Below are positions 1 through 9,622 of a DNA stretch of 48,906 nt, in pieces; position 1 is the first letter of the stretch, and every line of letters starts with the position of its first letter. A program made the translations under genes and the position numbers. This DNA comes from Nostoc desertorum CM1-VF14 (lineage in GTDB: Bacteria > Cyanobacteriota > Cyanobacteriia > Cyanobacteriales > Nostocaceae): contig JAHHHR010000056.1 of NCBI GenBank assembly GCA_019359245.1, positions 1 through 48,906 of the forward strand, written 5' to 3'. The notes under the pieces are model-generated. The model had not been told where the DNA came from and did not search any database. It was given only the letters and a program-made list of their open reading frames with translations.

Positions 1-3000
1 TGATTTGAGCGATGAGACGATGTAGAGCGCTCTGTAAACTGCCCGACTCCAAAAGCTGAGGACGGAGCGCGACGACCGATCGCCGCGCTTCAGTCAGTCC
101 AGTTCGCGCCAATTCTTTGATCAGATCTAGGTGTGCCCCAGTTGCTTCTACATCATCCGTTAGCACCTGGTTTGCCGCTCCTACCTGAGCCAGAATGCCT
201 GTGAACGCCTGAGCGAGTGTGTCGTGAATTTCGCGTGCCATGCGGTTACGTTCTTCCACAATCGAGGTTGCTTCTGCTTGCTTTTGCAGCGTAATGTCTC
301 GCGCCAACCAAATCACCTGTTCGTGCCGAATCGGGGCAATGCGAGCCGAAAACCAGACTTCTCGTCTAGCTATCCACTGGCATTCAATGTATTCAACGGT
401 GAGTACTTGTTGGGTTTTCACCACCTGCTGAATATAATCCAGGAATTCATCAACTTGTTCCTTGGCATAGAGTTGATGCAGTGTTTTACCAATATATTTC
501 TCCCTATACTCCTCCCTATACTCCTCTCCATAGGATGGATTTCCTGGGATTGCGTCGATCACTTGCCCTTCAGCATTGTAAACAAACAGCGGATCGGGAA
601 TGGCTGAGAAGAGCGCTCGCAGTTCTGATTCAGAGACTTGCAGCGCGGCTTCTGCCTGTTTGCGATCGCTAATATCCGCAATCACCCCTTCAATGTAGTC
701 ATCGTCTGCATTCAGATAAGCAGAGAAAAGTCCCCAAAACACTGTCCCATCTCGTTTTCGCCCCTGTGCTTCATAGCTTCGCACTTCCCGATCCCGCTTC
801 AGCACTTCAAGGAATTGTTGGCGATCGCTGGGATTTACATAGTAGTCTGTGGCGTGTTCAAGCCCAATCATCTCCTCTGATGAATCAAAGCCAAGCAGAT
901 TGGCATAGCATTGATTGGCATCGAGAAGTAATCCATCCGAGAGGCGGGTGCGGAAGATGCCAACCTGTGAGTTTTCAAAAATATTGCGGAACTTAGCTTC
1001 ACTGCGTTGTAATGCCTCTTCTGCTTGTCTGCGCTGGGTGGTGTCATTGCCCACCGATAAGATTTCAACGACTTCTCCCTGGTCATTGAAGATGACTTGA
1101 TTCGACCAGGCAATCCAAACCCGTCTACCGTCTCGACAAAGGTTTTCATTCTCGGTTTGCAAGTAAGCTTGAGGCAAGGAAGCTTCAAGATTGTGAAACA
1201 GATTGTGAACAAACTGCTTGAGATTACGTCCAGATGTTTCGGTTTCTGGAACGATTGTTTCCAGGAGGGTACGCCCTAAAATCTGATCTTCCTCATAGCC
1301 AAAAAAGCTCAGTCCATAGTCATTCATGTATCGAATTCGTCCTTGCCTATCCGTGCGAAGGATGATTGAATTCGCAGTTTGAATCAGGTTACGGTAATTG
1401 GCCTCACTCTGTCGTAACGCAGCAGTTCGTTCTGCGACCTGTTGCTCTAAAGTGCAGTTGTAGTCGGCTAGGAGTTTCTCGGCTTGTTTGCGCTCTGTAA
1501 TGTCCTGAAAGGTAGCGATCGCATAAATGATATTGCCCTGTTGATCAAAAACTGGTGTTCCCCGTGCCTCAAGTAGAATTGAGACATGATCTCGACGAAT
1601 TTCTATATCTTCAGTCCTGATGCGTTCGCCCCTTAATGCCCGCACAGCAGGCAAGCTCTCTGCTGGATAGATCTGATCCGTTCCCGCTACATAAAGCTGA
1701 TAAGCCTCTGATATCTGCTCCGGTGCTATAGAAGTATCAGTTTCTTTGCCCATGAGTTGATTGCCGCATTGGTTGGCATAGTAAGGGCAACCCGTCGCGT
1801 CCACGATCGCAATTCCCACCGGAATCGCTTCGAGGAACTGGGTGATCTTGCTTTCCTTAGCCCGCAGTTCTGAGTAAAGGTTGGCATTTTCGATGGCGAT
1901 CGCTGCTTGAGTCGATAATAGCTGCAAGACCTGCGCTCGCTCTGGTGTAAATACTCCAGCTGCTAACCGATTTTCTAAATACAATACACCGACCAGCTTG
2001 GCTTGATTCAGCAGCGGCAAACAGAAAACAGATTGAGGCTGGTTCTGTTGAATGTATGGCTCATTAATAAAAGCACCTTCACGAGTCGCATCATTTAAGG
2101 TGACAGGCTTCAGAGTCCGAATCACATATTGAATGATTGATTCTGGCAATTGATCGGCAATTGGAATAGACTGTAACACCTGAGTCGCACAAGCATTCTC
2201 ATCGGCATTGAGTTCACAAGCCGCTTCAATCGACCATTCTCCTGAGTTTTCTAAAATCAGATATCCGGTTTGTGCGCCAGCATTCTCAATTACAGTTTGC
2301 ATCAGTGATCGCAGCAATTGCTTCAGTTCAATTTCACGAGAAATCGCCTGTGAAGCTTTCATCACTGCTGCTAAATCGAAAGTGGTATGGAAGGGATTAG
2401 AGATAGTTTTAGCAGTAATAGGAATTGATGCAGAAGCAGCTCTAGAAGACTGAGAAAAGAACTGTGGATAGCGAGTTTCTAAATCTTTAACTTTAGCGGT
2501 TGCGCCCCAGCGATCGTAGCAATAGTGCGCCTCTTTCATGTAGGTTTGAGCAATTTTTGACCGACCTCGCGCCAGATAGTGTTTAGCCGCTAATTCATAA
2601 GCTAATGCTTCTTCTTGGATAAACTCATGCTCAGAAGCACCTGATATAGCGCGTTCATAAAACTCTTCAGCCTCAAGAAATTGCCCTAAGACTCGTGCTT
2701 TCTCTGCCTCGACTAGATGAAATCTATGTAGATAATTCATTGGGGCGTGTTCTGCCCATTTCTGCATCTTTTCTTGGTTGGTGTTAACACAGTTTAGCCA
2801 AGCTACTTTTTCAGAATTTGAAGCATCGAGCGATAGGCTCAAAAGCGCTAGAGAATGATAGAAACAGAATATAGGTAGAACCGCTATTGCTGACACCTCT
2901 TCAAAATGTTTCCTTGCCAAAATAGCAGTCTGTACAGCTTGATAATATTCTTCAAATAGATAAAATAGTATGACTTTGTACAGATATAGCATTTGAATTG

Positions 3001-6000
3001 CAGTTCCATCTTTAACTGCAAGGGCGTGTGATAACGCCTCCTCTTCATTACACACCCGGCCAACTAAGCGACTGGGATTAAGAGACCTATCTAACAGATT
3101 AAGAATGGTCTGCCACAGTATTGCAATCCAAATCGAGGGGCTTTCCCGTCTGATTTGATTGATCGCTTTGCTATAGGTTGCTGTTTTTTGTTCCAGTTGG
3201 GTGAGTTCCTCGCCAGCAGAAAACGAGTTATAGCATACGTTATAGGCAGCATAAGCAGCGATTTCAAAGTCTCCGGTTTCCACTCCTTCCTGATAAGCCT
3301 CAATCAGCAGTGGTATCGTCTCCTTAAGATGTACTTTCCATTGCATAACATTGCCACTAAATAACTGTAATGCTCTAGCCTTGCCTTTTTTGGTATTCAA
3401 TTGTTCCGCTAAGCTAAGAGCCAATTGACCAAATTTATAGCCGAGTTCAATGTCTTGAACAACTCCACATAGAACAAATCCGTAGGCAGTATAATACAGT
3501 GGTGACCAGATAGCATTACCGTAGTTGATTGATAAATTTACCGTTTTGCAAGTAATCAGCATGAATAGTGCTGGTGATACTATGAATGCAGCAGCCCCTA
3601 TACTCCCTAGGATTGACATTGCTGCTAGCGGTTCTGGTGCAGTCATCTCTGGTAAATTAACCAAGTCTTCAATTTCTCGTTCAGCTAATCGTGCAGCCGT
3701 TGACTCCAATCCGCCTCGAACATCTAACTCACTTGGATTTTCTGGTAAAATTGCTCCCAGAAGCTTTAACACTTCCAATCCAATTTTAAGTGCTTCTTTC
3801 AGGTTGCCCTGTGACAAATATCTTTGAATTCTGCTGTCGTAAGCCTGCACTTTGTCAACCACTGTTTTGGCACGAGCGAGTACCACTTCTACCAACTGTT
3901 CCATCTCATCAAAGCAACCCTGGAGATACGCCGCTTCTGCTGCTTCTGAATACAGCGCTAAGGTCAGGTCATACTCAGTGAGCCAACTCTCTGCATTGAG
4001 GAGTTTAAGCCCTGTAGTGAAATACTTAAAAGCTGCTTCATAAGCCGTTGCTACCTTTGCTTTCTGACCTGCCATTAAATTCAATCTGGCAATTTCAGTT
4101 CGTTCTGATCGAGCAGTGACTAGCTCAAGTCCTTGATTGAGATGATCGATGATTTCAAACAACCGATCGGATCGTTGCTCTGGTGAAGTTTTTTCGAGCA
4201 AATTGCCACCGATTTGGAGATGAACAACCTGTTTCTGCGACTCATCAATCAAAGCATAAGCCGCTTGCTGAACGCGATCGTGCAGAAACTTATACTCTTG
4301 AACCAACAAATCTTCGTCCAATTCAGACAGAGGTTGAATTAATCCCGCTTGTATTGCTGCTAGTAGATCCTGGAAAATTGCTTTCGGTGATTTTTCGCAA
4401 ACGATCGCTAACGTTTCTAAATCAAACTCAGACCCAACACAAGCGGCGATGGAAAGTACTTGCTGTGTTGCTTCCGGCAATTTCTGCAACTGACGCAACA
4501 GCAACTCCACCACATTATCCGTGATATTTTGAGCTTCGATCTCAGCCAGGTTCCATTGCCAGCTCAACTGTTGTGCATCGAAAGTCAACAGATTTTCGCC
4601 ATACAGCATTTTCAAAAATTCACCAACGAAGAAAGGATTGCCCTCCGTTTTATGCAATACCAACTCAGCTAAGGAGCGCACAGTGTCAGTATTTTGATGC
4701 AACGTCTCGGCAATCAGCTGACTCAACGGCAAGAGCGTTAAGGGTGCCAGAATGATTTCTTGAAGCACTGCCCTTTGTTTCCTCAATCGCTCCAGCGTTA
4801 ATGCCAGTGGATGCGCTGGATTCACTTCATTATCTCGATAGGCTCCGATCAGAAATAGAAATTGGGTTTGCTCGTCAAGCATCATTAGTTCGATTAACTT
4901 CAGCGTGGCTGAATCCGCCCACTGTAAATCATCTAAAAAGATCACCAGAGGATGTTCTTGGGAACAAAATACTCGAATAAACTGCTGGAAAACTCGATTA
5001 AAACGATTTTGAGCTTCTGTGGCTCCCACCTCTGGGACGGGTAGCTGCCTGCCGATAATCAGTTCTACTTCGGGAATCACATCAATGGTTATCTGTCCGT
5101 TACTCCCTAATGCCGTCAGCAGACGCTCGCGCCACTGTTGCACTTGCTCATCCGGTTCCCCCAGAAGTTGCTGCACCAACTTTTGCAGGGCATCCACAAT
5201 GGCGCTGTAGGGAATATTGCGCCGGAATTGGTCAAATTTACCAGAAATAAAATAACCGCGGTTTGCTGTGATCGGCTTATAGAGTTCCTGCACTAATGCT
5301 GATTTGCCAATTCCCGCATAGCCAGAAACCAACATCATTTCGACTTGGAATTGAGGATTTTCTATGCCTGACTCTGGTCGCTGGGCTTCGCCAACATTCC
5401 CTCTTGGGGCTACTCTTTCAAACGCCGCCAATAATGTTGCAATCTCCGCTTCGCGTCCATACAGCTTTTGGGGAATCTGAAACTGATCCGAAACATCTTG
5501 CAGACCTAATTGAATATGAGCAATTTGACCTGTTGTAAATTGCTCTGTACAGCGTTCTAAATCCGCTTTGATCCCCCAGGCACTTTGATAGCGATCCTCC
5601 GCATTTTTCGCCATCAACTTCAAAATTATCCCTGAAATGGCTTTGGGAATCGTGGCGTTCAATTCATGCACAGGAATCGGCGGTTTGGCAATATGACAAT
5701 GAACTAGCTCCAGGATGTCTTGAGTGGGGAACGGTAGCTGTCCAGTTAACAGTTCGTAGAAGGTCACGCCCAGCGAGTAGAAATCGGTGCGATAGTCGAG
5801 CATCCGGTTCATCCGCCCGGTTTGCTCTGGCGACAGATAGGCAAGCGTGCCTTCTAACACATGGGGACTTTTGAACGTCGGATTCGTGCGGTTAAATTGG
5901 GTCGCAATCCCAAAATCAATAATTTTGACAACGCCAGTATCCAGATTGAGGACGATGTTTCCAGGGTTGATATCTTTATGAATGATATTGGCTGCATGGA

Positions 6001-6367
6001 TTCTGCCCAGAATGTCGCAAACAGCGATCGCAAGACCAAGAAAAGTGGATAAAGGCATGGGGCAGAATATATCTGGACGCTTATGCATCCATTGCTCTAG
6101 GGACTCTCCTCCAAAATCTTCTAAGATAATCACCAGAGTCCGTTGATAGTCCTGCTGGCTGTATGCCTTGATAACTCCTTCCAGATTTAGGGAGCGGGTA
6201 ATTTTATATTCCTGTCTGTAGCGGGTTAGTTCTTGAAGAGAGGGATAATCAAGCTTTAGTATTTTGACTATCACCCCTACTCCATCGTCTCTGATGCCCC
6301 GGTACACTAGAGAATTGTCACTTTCGTATATTTTGTTTTGGATAGTAATACCAGGCAGAGTGATCAT
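1..6367 (-). CDS. Trifunctional Ser/Thr kinase / P-loop ATPase / GAF-PAS sensor histidine kinase (C-terminus beyond window)
   Basis: The reading frame is open from an ATG at 6367 to the window edge, 2122 codons, with no stop. An N-terminal protein kinase domain (about residues 10-270) has HKDINPGN as its catalytic loop (HKD instead of HRD, usual in this family), an IIDFGIAT metal loop near residue 147 and a SPEQTGR activation-segment end. A P-loop ATPase follows, with GYAGIGKS near residue 350 and Walker B FLDDLQWAD near residue 475, then a long helical TPR-like region (about 600-1250). A GAF domain lies at about 1310-1500. Four PAS domains follow, separated by ITERKQAE/DISDRKQAE-type linkers. 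A HisKA_3 dimerisation domain has its phospho-accepting His in MAREIHDTLAQ (about residue 2048). The HATPase domain must lie left of position 1. Known family: cyanobacterial multidomain signalling proteins coupling kinase and two-component outputs; the stimulus is unknown. A 12-bp in-frame tandem duplication at about 503-530 gives YREEYREKY between domains. Confidence 0.95.
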   Translation of the reverse strand, partial: MITLPGITIQNKIYESDNSLVYRGIRDDGVGVIVKILKLDYPSLQELTRYRQEYKITRSLNLEGVIKAYSQQDYQRTLVIILEDFGGESLEQWMHKRPDIFCPMPLSTFLGLAIAVCDILGRIHAANIIHKDINPGNIVLNLDTGVVKIIDFGIATQFNRTNPTFKSPHVLEGTLAYLSPEQTGRMNRMLDYRTDFYSLGVTFYELLTGQLPFPTQDILELVHCHIAKPPIPVHELNATIPKAISGIILKLMAKNAEDRYQSAWGIKADLERCTEQFTTGQIAHIQLGLQDVSDQFQIPQKLYGREAEIATLLAAFERVAPRGNVGEAQRPESGIENPQFQVEMMLVSGYAGIGKSALVQELYKPITANRGYFISGKFDQFRRNIPYSAIVDALQKLVQQLLGEPDEQVQQWRERLLTALGSNGQITIDVIPEVELIIGRQLPVPEVGATEAQNRFNRVFQQFIRVFCSQEHPLVIFLDDLQWADSATLKLIELMMLDEQTQFLFLIGAYRDNEVNPAHPLALTLERLRKQRAVLQEIILAPLTLLPLSQLIAETLHQNTDTVRSLAELVLHKTEGNPFFVGEFLKMLYGENLLTFDAQQLSWQWNLAEIEAQNITDNVVELLLRQLQKLPEATQQVLSIAACVGSEFDLETLAIVCEKSPKAIFQDLLAAIQAGLIQPLSELDEDLLVQEYKFLHDRVQQAAYALIDESQKQVVHLQIGGNLLEKTSPEQRSDRLFEIIDHLNQGLELVTARSERTEIARLNLMAGQKAKVATAYEAAFKYFTTGLKLLNAESWLTEYDLTLALYSEAAEAAYLQGCFDEMEQLVEVVLARAKTVVDKVQAYDSRIQRYLSQGNLKEALKIGLEVLKLLGAILPENPSELDVRGGLESTAARLAEREIEDLVNLPEMTAPEPLAAMSILGSIGAAAFIVSPALFMLITCKTVNLSINYGNAIWSPLYYTAYGFVLCGVVQDIELGYKFGQLALSLAEQLNTKKGKARALQLFSGNVMQWKVHLKETIPLLIEAYQEGVETGDFEIAAYAAYNVCYNSFSAGEELTQLEQKTATYSKAINQIRRESPSIWIAILWQTILNLLDRSLNPSRLVGRVCNEEEALSHALAVKDGTAIQMLYLYKVILFYLFEEYYQAVQTAILARKHFEEVSAIAVLPIFCFYHSLALLSLSLDASNSEKVAWLNCVNTNQEKMQKWAEHAPMNYLHRFHLVEAEKARVLGQFLEAEEFYERAISGASEHEFIQEEALAYELAAKHYLARGRSKIAQTYMKEAHYCYDRWGATAKVKDLETRYPQFFSQSSRAASASIPITAKTISNPFHTTFDLAAVMKASQAISREIELKQLLRSLMQTVIENAGAQTGYLILENSGEWSIEAACELNADENACATQVLQSIPIADQLPESIIQYVIRTLKPVTLNDATREGAFINEPYIQQNQPQSVFCLPLLNQAKLVGVLYLENRLAAGVFTPERAQVLQLLSTQAAIAIENANLYSELRAKESKITQFLEAIPVGIAIVDATGCPYYANQCGNQLMGKETDTSIAPEQISEAYQLYVAGTDQIYPAESLPAVRALRGERIRTEDIEIRRDHVSILLEARGTPVFDQQGNIIYAIATFQDITERKQAEKLLADYNCTLEQQVAERTAALRQSEANYRNLIQTANSIILRTDRQGRIRYMNDYGLSFFGYEEDQILGRTLLETIVPETETSGRNLKQFVHNLFHNLEASLPQAYLQTENENLCRDGRRVWIAWSNQVIFNDQGEVVEILSVGNDTTQRRQAEEALQRSEAKFRNIFENSQVGIFRTRLSDGLLLDANQCYANLLGFDSSEEMIGLEHATDYYVNPSDRQQFLEVLKRDREVRSYEAQGRKRDGTVFWGLFSAYLNADDDYIEGVIADISDRKQAEAALQVSESELRALFSAIPDPLFVYNAEGQVIDAIPGNPSYGEEYREEYREKYIGKTLHQLYAKEQVDEFLDYIQQVVKTQQVLTVEYIECQWIARREVWFSARIAPIRHEQVIWLARDITLQKQAEATSIVEERNRMAREIHDTLAQAFTGILAQVGAANQVLTDDVEATGAHLDLIKELARTGLTEARRSVVALRPQLLESGSLQSALHRLIAQI

Positions 6368-6411
6368 AGAGCAACTCTTGAGAGGATAATCTGGTACACC
6401 TCAAACTATAC

Positions 6412-6440
6412 AGTAATTTTCTATTCCGAAAATAATTACT
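6412..6440. promoter_or_regulatory. Imperfect hairpin in the upstream region of the kinase gene
   Basis: The 115 bases between the kinase start (6367) and the pseudogene end (6483) are AT-rich and must hold the kinase promoter. An imperfect inverted repeat (agtaattttc / gaaaataattact) lies about 45-70 bases upstream of the ATG. It could be an operator or the terminator of the pseudogene. The sequence alone does not decide. Confidence 0.25.
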
Positions 6441-6482
6441 TACTGTTTGGTAATCGAGAATAAATTTGATGAAATAAAAGAT

Positions 6483-7000
6483 TTAAACTCTGATTTCAGA
6501 CTCCAAAACACTCAACACTTTTTCTTCCAGTCCAGTCAAATAACCACGGTTCAGCTTCCCCAACGACTCCAAAAACTTCTGCACCGACTCCTCCAGTCCA
6601 CTCGAATACACCCGATTAATGCGATCGCAAATCACCTGCATCTGCTCACACTCGGCAGGCAGGTAATTGTAAGATTTAAGGTACTGCAAACCAACGGTAT
6701 ACTCACCATCCCAGGTTTTGACAGTACAACTAAAAAGGTTGAATGCGTCGAACGATACAGCCGACGATCGCGCAATTCTGCCAGTACCTTACCCGCCTCA
6801 AAAAACGCTCTTTCCACACGGCGCTCTAGGTGAAGGCGATCGCGCTGTTCTTCCTCTGTCAACTCTGGAACTTCAACAGCAGGAACATCAATGATTGCTG
6901 AAGCTGGATTTTCTGAAGGGGCGATGTCTGAGTTAAGCAATCCTGGATCGAGTGATGTGGCAGAGGTGGCCTTTTTACGCTTACGGGGTGGGGTATCCAT
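6483..7000 (-). pseudogene. Cyanobacterial hypothetical gene with an out-of-frame internal deletion
   Basis: The ATG at 7000 has a good Shine-Dalgarno (agaggtgg) and opens a frame with a basic N-terminus (MDTPPRKRKK) and a charged helix (LERRVERAFFEAGKVLAELR) that ends in RLYRSTHSTF near 6735. There the sequence jumps to another frame that reads TVKTWDGEYTVGLQYLKSYN and ends in a second helical segment (LEESVQKFLESLGKLN) with a stop at 6483. From memory, related Nostocales proteins carry both the RLYRSTH N-terminal part and the KTWDGEYTV C-terminal part, separated by more than 100 residues that are absent here. I infer a deletion that fused the ends out of frame. The product is a truncated N-terminal domain at most. 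Function of the family is unknown. Confidence 0.6.
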
Positions 7001-7044
7001 TTATCCACCTCTTCTAGCTCAAGTATGCTTAAAAGGAAAAATAC

Positions 7045-7458
7045 TTATGATGCCTCCTTATTAGGCGTTAACCATACTACCTGAGTGTTAGTTTTAGCTG
7101 ATTTACCAGAACTAGGTAATTGCTCATTCTCGGCTTTTTCTACTGCTGTTGACTGAATTTCAGCAGTCGTAGGATCACCATCATCATCAAAAGTATAGTC
7201 AAACAAATCTCCCGGTGTAATGACGCGGTTATCACCTGTAGCAAGATATGCCTTTGTCAAACCGTTGCATAGACTGTTTAAAACTCTCCCACTGATCTGT
7301 TCAATCTCATCGGCATTTTTTAGTTTTGAGATAGAGGTTGGGTGAATACCCGAAAGTTCAGCAAGCTCCTTGTTGCTGATTTTTTTTTCTGCCATTAATA
7401 TCCTAAGCCGCCAACGAATCATTTTTTGAGAGTCTTTTATTCTTGTCCTTACTCTCAT
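7045..7458 (-). CDS. XRE-family helix-turn-helix transcriptional regulator
   Basis: 137 residues from the ATG at 7458, chosen because ggagg stands 6 bases before it; an upstream GTG (7470) overlaps that Shine-Dalgarno and is unlikely. A Cro/C1-type helix-turn-helix occupies about residues 15-75, with ISNKELAELSGIHPTSISKL as the two helices and a following segment that resembles ISGRVLNSLCNGL of Cro-like repressors. The C-terminal 60 residues are acidic and low-complexity with no known fold. It sits at the left end of the accessory island and faces away from the next gene. The shared 200-base intergenic region contains a palindrome, so it is probably the island's repressor acting on both promoters (inference). 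Confidence 0.85.
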   Translation of the reverse strand: MRVRTRIKDSQKMIRWRLRILMAEKKISNKELAELSGIHPTSISKLKNADEIEQISGRVLNSLCNGLTKAYLATGDNRVITPGDLFDYTFDDDGDPTTAEIQSTAVEKAENEQLPSSGKSAKTNTQVVWLTPNKEAS

Positions 7459-7516
7459 AGTTTCCTCCACTAATGCTTTTATAGCTAGCTTGCTTTTTAC
7501 TTCAAGTAATTCATTT

Positions 7517-7582
7517 TAATATAGCAGGGAAAATAATTAATATGCAAGCTTGGCACTAATATAGCGACCTTGCTATATTAGT
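7517..7582. promoter_or_regulatory. Candidate operator: palindrome plus third half-site between divergent genes
   Basis: An 11-bp perfect inverted repeat (actaatatagc, 7555-7565; its complement 7572-7582) is separated by 6 bases. It lies about 97 bases upstream of the XRE regulator ATG and 79 bases upstream of the rightward gene at 7661. A further direct half-site taatatagc occurs at 7517-7525. The spacing and dyad symmetry fit binding of a dimeric XRE repressor. The tatatta core could also be part of a -10 element. Binding by the neighbouring regulator is inference. Confidence 0.5.
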
Positions 7583-7660
7583 AGTTAGCAAAAGGCGATC
7601 ACCCCTCTCTCGCAAATTGGAAGCGATCGCCCTTTGACCCTTTTTACAGGAAATCTTATT

Positions 7661-8467
7661 ATGACGCATCCAACCTACACACAGCAAGCCCTTTGCCGTT
7701 ACAACCTCCCCCGTCTCAAAAGAATCGCTGCCGAACTCGGCGTAACACCCATCGGCGACAGAAGAGCGACTGAAACCTGGGTAAACGCAATCATCGCCCA
7801 CCAATCCACCCAGCTTCAGAAGGTTGACAACCAAGCCCTCGCTCAAGCCGAACTCGACAGCTACATCGCTGACCAAGCCCAAGTTGTAGCTCCCGAACTC
7901 CTCACAATAGTCGAAATCTCGTTTGACCATCACGAATATTACGCTGGTGATAAACTGATAGCCAGCATCAGCCATGATGACGACCATTTAACGCAACGCT
8001 GGGTAGTAATGGTCAACGATAAAGAATTATTTCGTGCCAACACCGTAATGTGCTGTCATCGCTTCATCTGCACTCACTACAAAAATGGCAAACTGCCAGT
8101 GCAGGAACAACTTGCAACACCATGCACTACTGGCAACGAAATCACGGCGCAGATTTTCGATGAATGCGAGAAATACGGCTTTGAAATCCTTGACAACGGG
8201 ATTTACCAGAACGACATCAAACTGGGCGAAGTTGGCTGTACTAACGGCAGATGGTGGGTGATGCGTACTGGGGAATGTCAGCAACTACCCTGTGGCTCTG
8301 CGGTGGAAGCAGTTCAATCGCTGTCGATGGTGGAAACTTCACCCAGCATTGAGCTAACATTTGAAGAATTACTAGACCAACCGTTTGTAATGCTGGCTCC
8401 TGATGAATGGCAACGGTTACGGGTGTATAAGCCATCTACAAAAAGCCGTGAGTTAGTAACGGCGTAA
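7661..8467 (+). CDS. Hypothetical protein with SAP-like N-terminal helices
   Basis: 268 residues from the ATG at 7661, which has aggaaa 7 bases upstream; an earlier in-frame ATG at 7634 lacks a ribosome site. Residues 5-45 (YNLPRLKRIAAELGVTP and following helix ending in WVNAIIAHQ) resemble the short SAP-like two-helix unit found at the N-terminus of several cyanobacterial plasmid or island proteins. SAP motifs bind nucleic acid in other proteins, so a DNA-related role is possible but not shown. The rest has beta-rich stretches (FDHHEYYAGDKLIASI; GFEILDNGIYQNDIKLGEV) and no catalytic motif I can identify. It is first in the rightward gene run and faces the XRE regulator across the operator candidate. 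Confidence 0.75.
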   Translation: MTHPTYTQQALCRYNLPRLKRIAAELGVTPIGDRRATETWVNAIIAHQSTQLQKVDNQALAQAELDSYIADQAQVVAPELLTIVEISFDHHEYYAGDKLIASISHDDDHLTQRWVVMVNDKELFRANTVMCCHRFICTHYKNGKLPVQEQLATPCTTGNEITAQIFDECEKYGFEILDNGIYQNDIKLGEVGCTNGRWWVMRTGECQQLPCGSAVEAVQSLSMVETSPSIELTFEELLDQPFVMLAPDEWQRLRVYKPSTKSRELVTA

Positions 8468-8518
8468 AGAGTAGGCTTCGCCTGGAAAAAGGTTTTTGGA
8501 GTTGGGTTAAAGGGAAAT

Positions 8519-8562
8519 TTCTTCATTCCCTTCCCCTTTACCCTTTCCCCCTTCCCCTCAAT
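8519..8562 (+). repeat. Pyrimidine-rich short tandem repeat tract
   Basis: The gap between the two hypothetical genes holds an almost pure pyrimidine run built from variants of ccctttcccc. Such short tandemly repeated tracts are common between genes in heterocystous cyanobacteria. No coding capacity. Confidence 0.5.
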
Positions 8563-8585
8563 AATCCCTTCATTCACCAATCAAT

Positions 8586-8912
8586 ATGCAATCCACAATC
8601 TCAATCCCCCAACACTGGGACTACCCTCGCTTTGCTTTGGAACAGCGTACACAAGACGGTATCATTTTGGGATTTTATTACTACCCAAATGGTACTGAAT
8701 TAGCTGAACAATTCGGTGGTGGCTGGCGCTATGCCTTGATGCCTAATAAAAACTCTGATGAATTGTTTTACTTTCAGGAAAATCAAATTAAACCGCTTTC
8801 CTCACAGGAATTATTCTCAGAAATCACAGCAGAAATTGAGCTTTACCAACAGCAAATAGCAATTCTGCAACAACAGTTGTTAGCAATCACTGGAGGTAGC
8901 ACCAATGGTTAA
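8586..8912 (+). CDS. Hypothetical protein, 108 residues
   Basis: An ATG at 8586 opens a frame rich in aromatic residues (HWDYPRFALEQ, ILGFYYYPNGT, GGWRYALMPN) followed by a C-terminal coiled-coil-like helix (residues 78-105, EIELYQQQIAILQQQLLAI). I do not recognise the family. The stop overlaps the next start by 8 bases (start at 8905), which suggests translational coupling in one operon with the following small genes. No good Shine-Dalgarno precedes the start; the pyrimidine tract lies just upstream. Confidence 0.65.
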   Translation: MQSTISIPQHWDYPRFALEQRTQDGIILGFYYYPNGTELAEQFGGGWRYALMPNKNSDELFYFQENQIKPLSSQELFSEITAEIELYQQQIAILQQQLLAITGGSTNG

Positions 8913-9105
8913 TTCTACAGACAACTTTGAGCGCAGAGCCAAACATTTGCTGCGTTCAATTCAGCTTTGTGGTGGTTGTGTTCCTCTACACTCTCTCCAA
9001 TGCAAAGTTTCAAATTCAGTCATTCAAACACTGCTGGATAGAGAACTGGTACAAGTACAGAACACGGGATGCGGCTTTTTGTTAGAGATTGCCGAGGATT
9101 TTTAG
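8905..9105 (+). CDS. Small hypothetical protein, 66 residues, winged-helix-like
   Basis: The ATG at 8905 lies within the end of the preceding gene, after ggaggtagc. The protein is basic at the N-terminus (FERRAKHLLRSIQLCGG), then has VIQTLLDRELVQVQN and a glycine-rich turn (GCGFLL). This pattern resembles a short winged-helix fold (helix, turn, helix, wing), but I cannot assign a family. Size and overlaps fit an accessory island operon. Confidence 0.6.
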   Translation: MVNSTDNFERRAKHLLRSIQLCGGCVPLHSLQCKVSNSVIQTLLDRELVQVQNTGCGFLLEIAEDF

Positions 9106-9130
9106 GTTATTAATCCCAGAGGATAAAATC

Positions 9131-9622
9131 ATGAAACTTTACGCTAAAAATATTTCAGAGACTCTCCCAGATTGGGTAACTGTCGTTACAAAAAGTGCAG
9201 ATTTAATTGAGATTGAAATCAACGATGAACACCCTAGTTTTCAATCCCTGCTTGAAGAGTTAGAAACGGAAATTGAGCCAGGGACAATAGGAGTGAAAGC
9301 AGAAGATTTATGTTCACGGCTCGGTATCGAGATGTCTAATCCCAATCTCTGCCAATTACTTGAACAAGCCAAAACTTTGATATCCTTTATTGCTACGCAT
9401 CCAGACTACAAGCAACTGCTGAACGAGGGATATCAACCGGATTTAAACATTGCTGATGCTAGCACTGCGCTGACTTATCTGCAATGGGAGTTAGAGCGGA
9501 ATCATCAAGTTCGGAGATGGCATCTCAAAAACTTTTTTGACAATCCTCCACAACATCTAAAAAAACGTATTGCCTCTATTGACTCCGAAGCAATTAATTA
9601 CTTATTGGGGAGAAAAGCATGA
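9131..9622 (+). CDS. Hypothetical protein, 163 residues
   Basis: The start is taken at the ATG at 9131 (MKLYAKNISETLPDW) because gaggataaaatc precedes it; an earlier ATG at 9089 lies inside the upstream gene. The sequence is acidic in the first half (ADLIEIEINDEHPSFQSLLEELETEIE) and has a basic helical C-terminus (RRWHLKNFF, HLKKRIASIDSEAINYLLG). No known motif. Its TGA overlaps the ATG of the DUF1392 gene (9619), so the two are probably co-translated. Confidence 0.65.
   Translation: MKLYAKNISETLPDWVTVVTKSADLIEIEINDEHPSFQSLLEELETEIEPGTIGVKAEDLCSRLGIEMSNPNLCQLLEQAKTLISFIATHPDYKQLLNEGYQPDLNIADASTALTYLQWELERNHQVRRWHLKNFFDNPPQHLKKRIASIDSEAINYLLGRKA

Noticed and set aside
224..4755. Numerous 60-127-codon plus-strand frames opposite the large kinase gene
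   Set aside because: They lie antisense to a continuous, domain-rich 2122-codon frame, have no ribosome sites and resemble no protein.
7556..7987. 143-codon minus-strand frame
   Set aside because: It is antisense to the SAP-like gene and begins inside it; composition and context do not support a gene.
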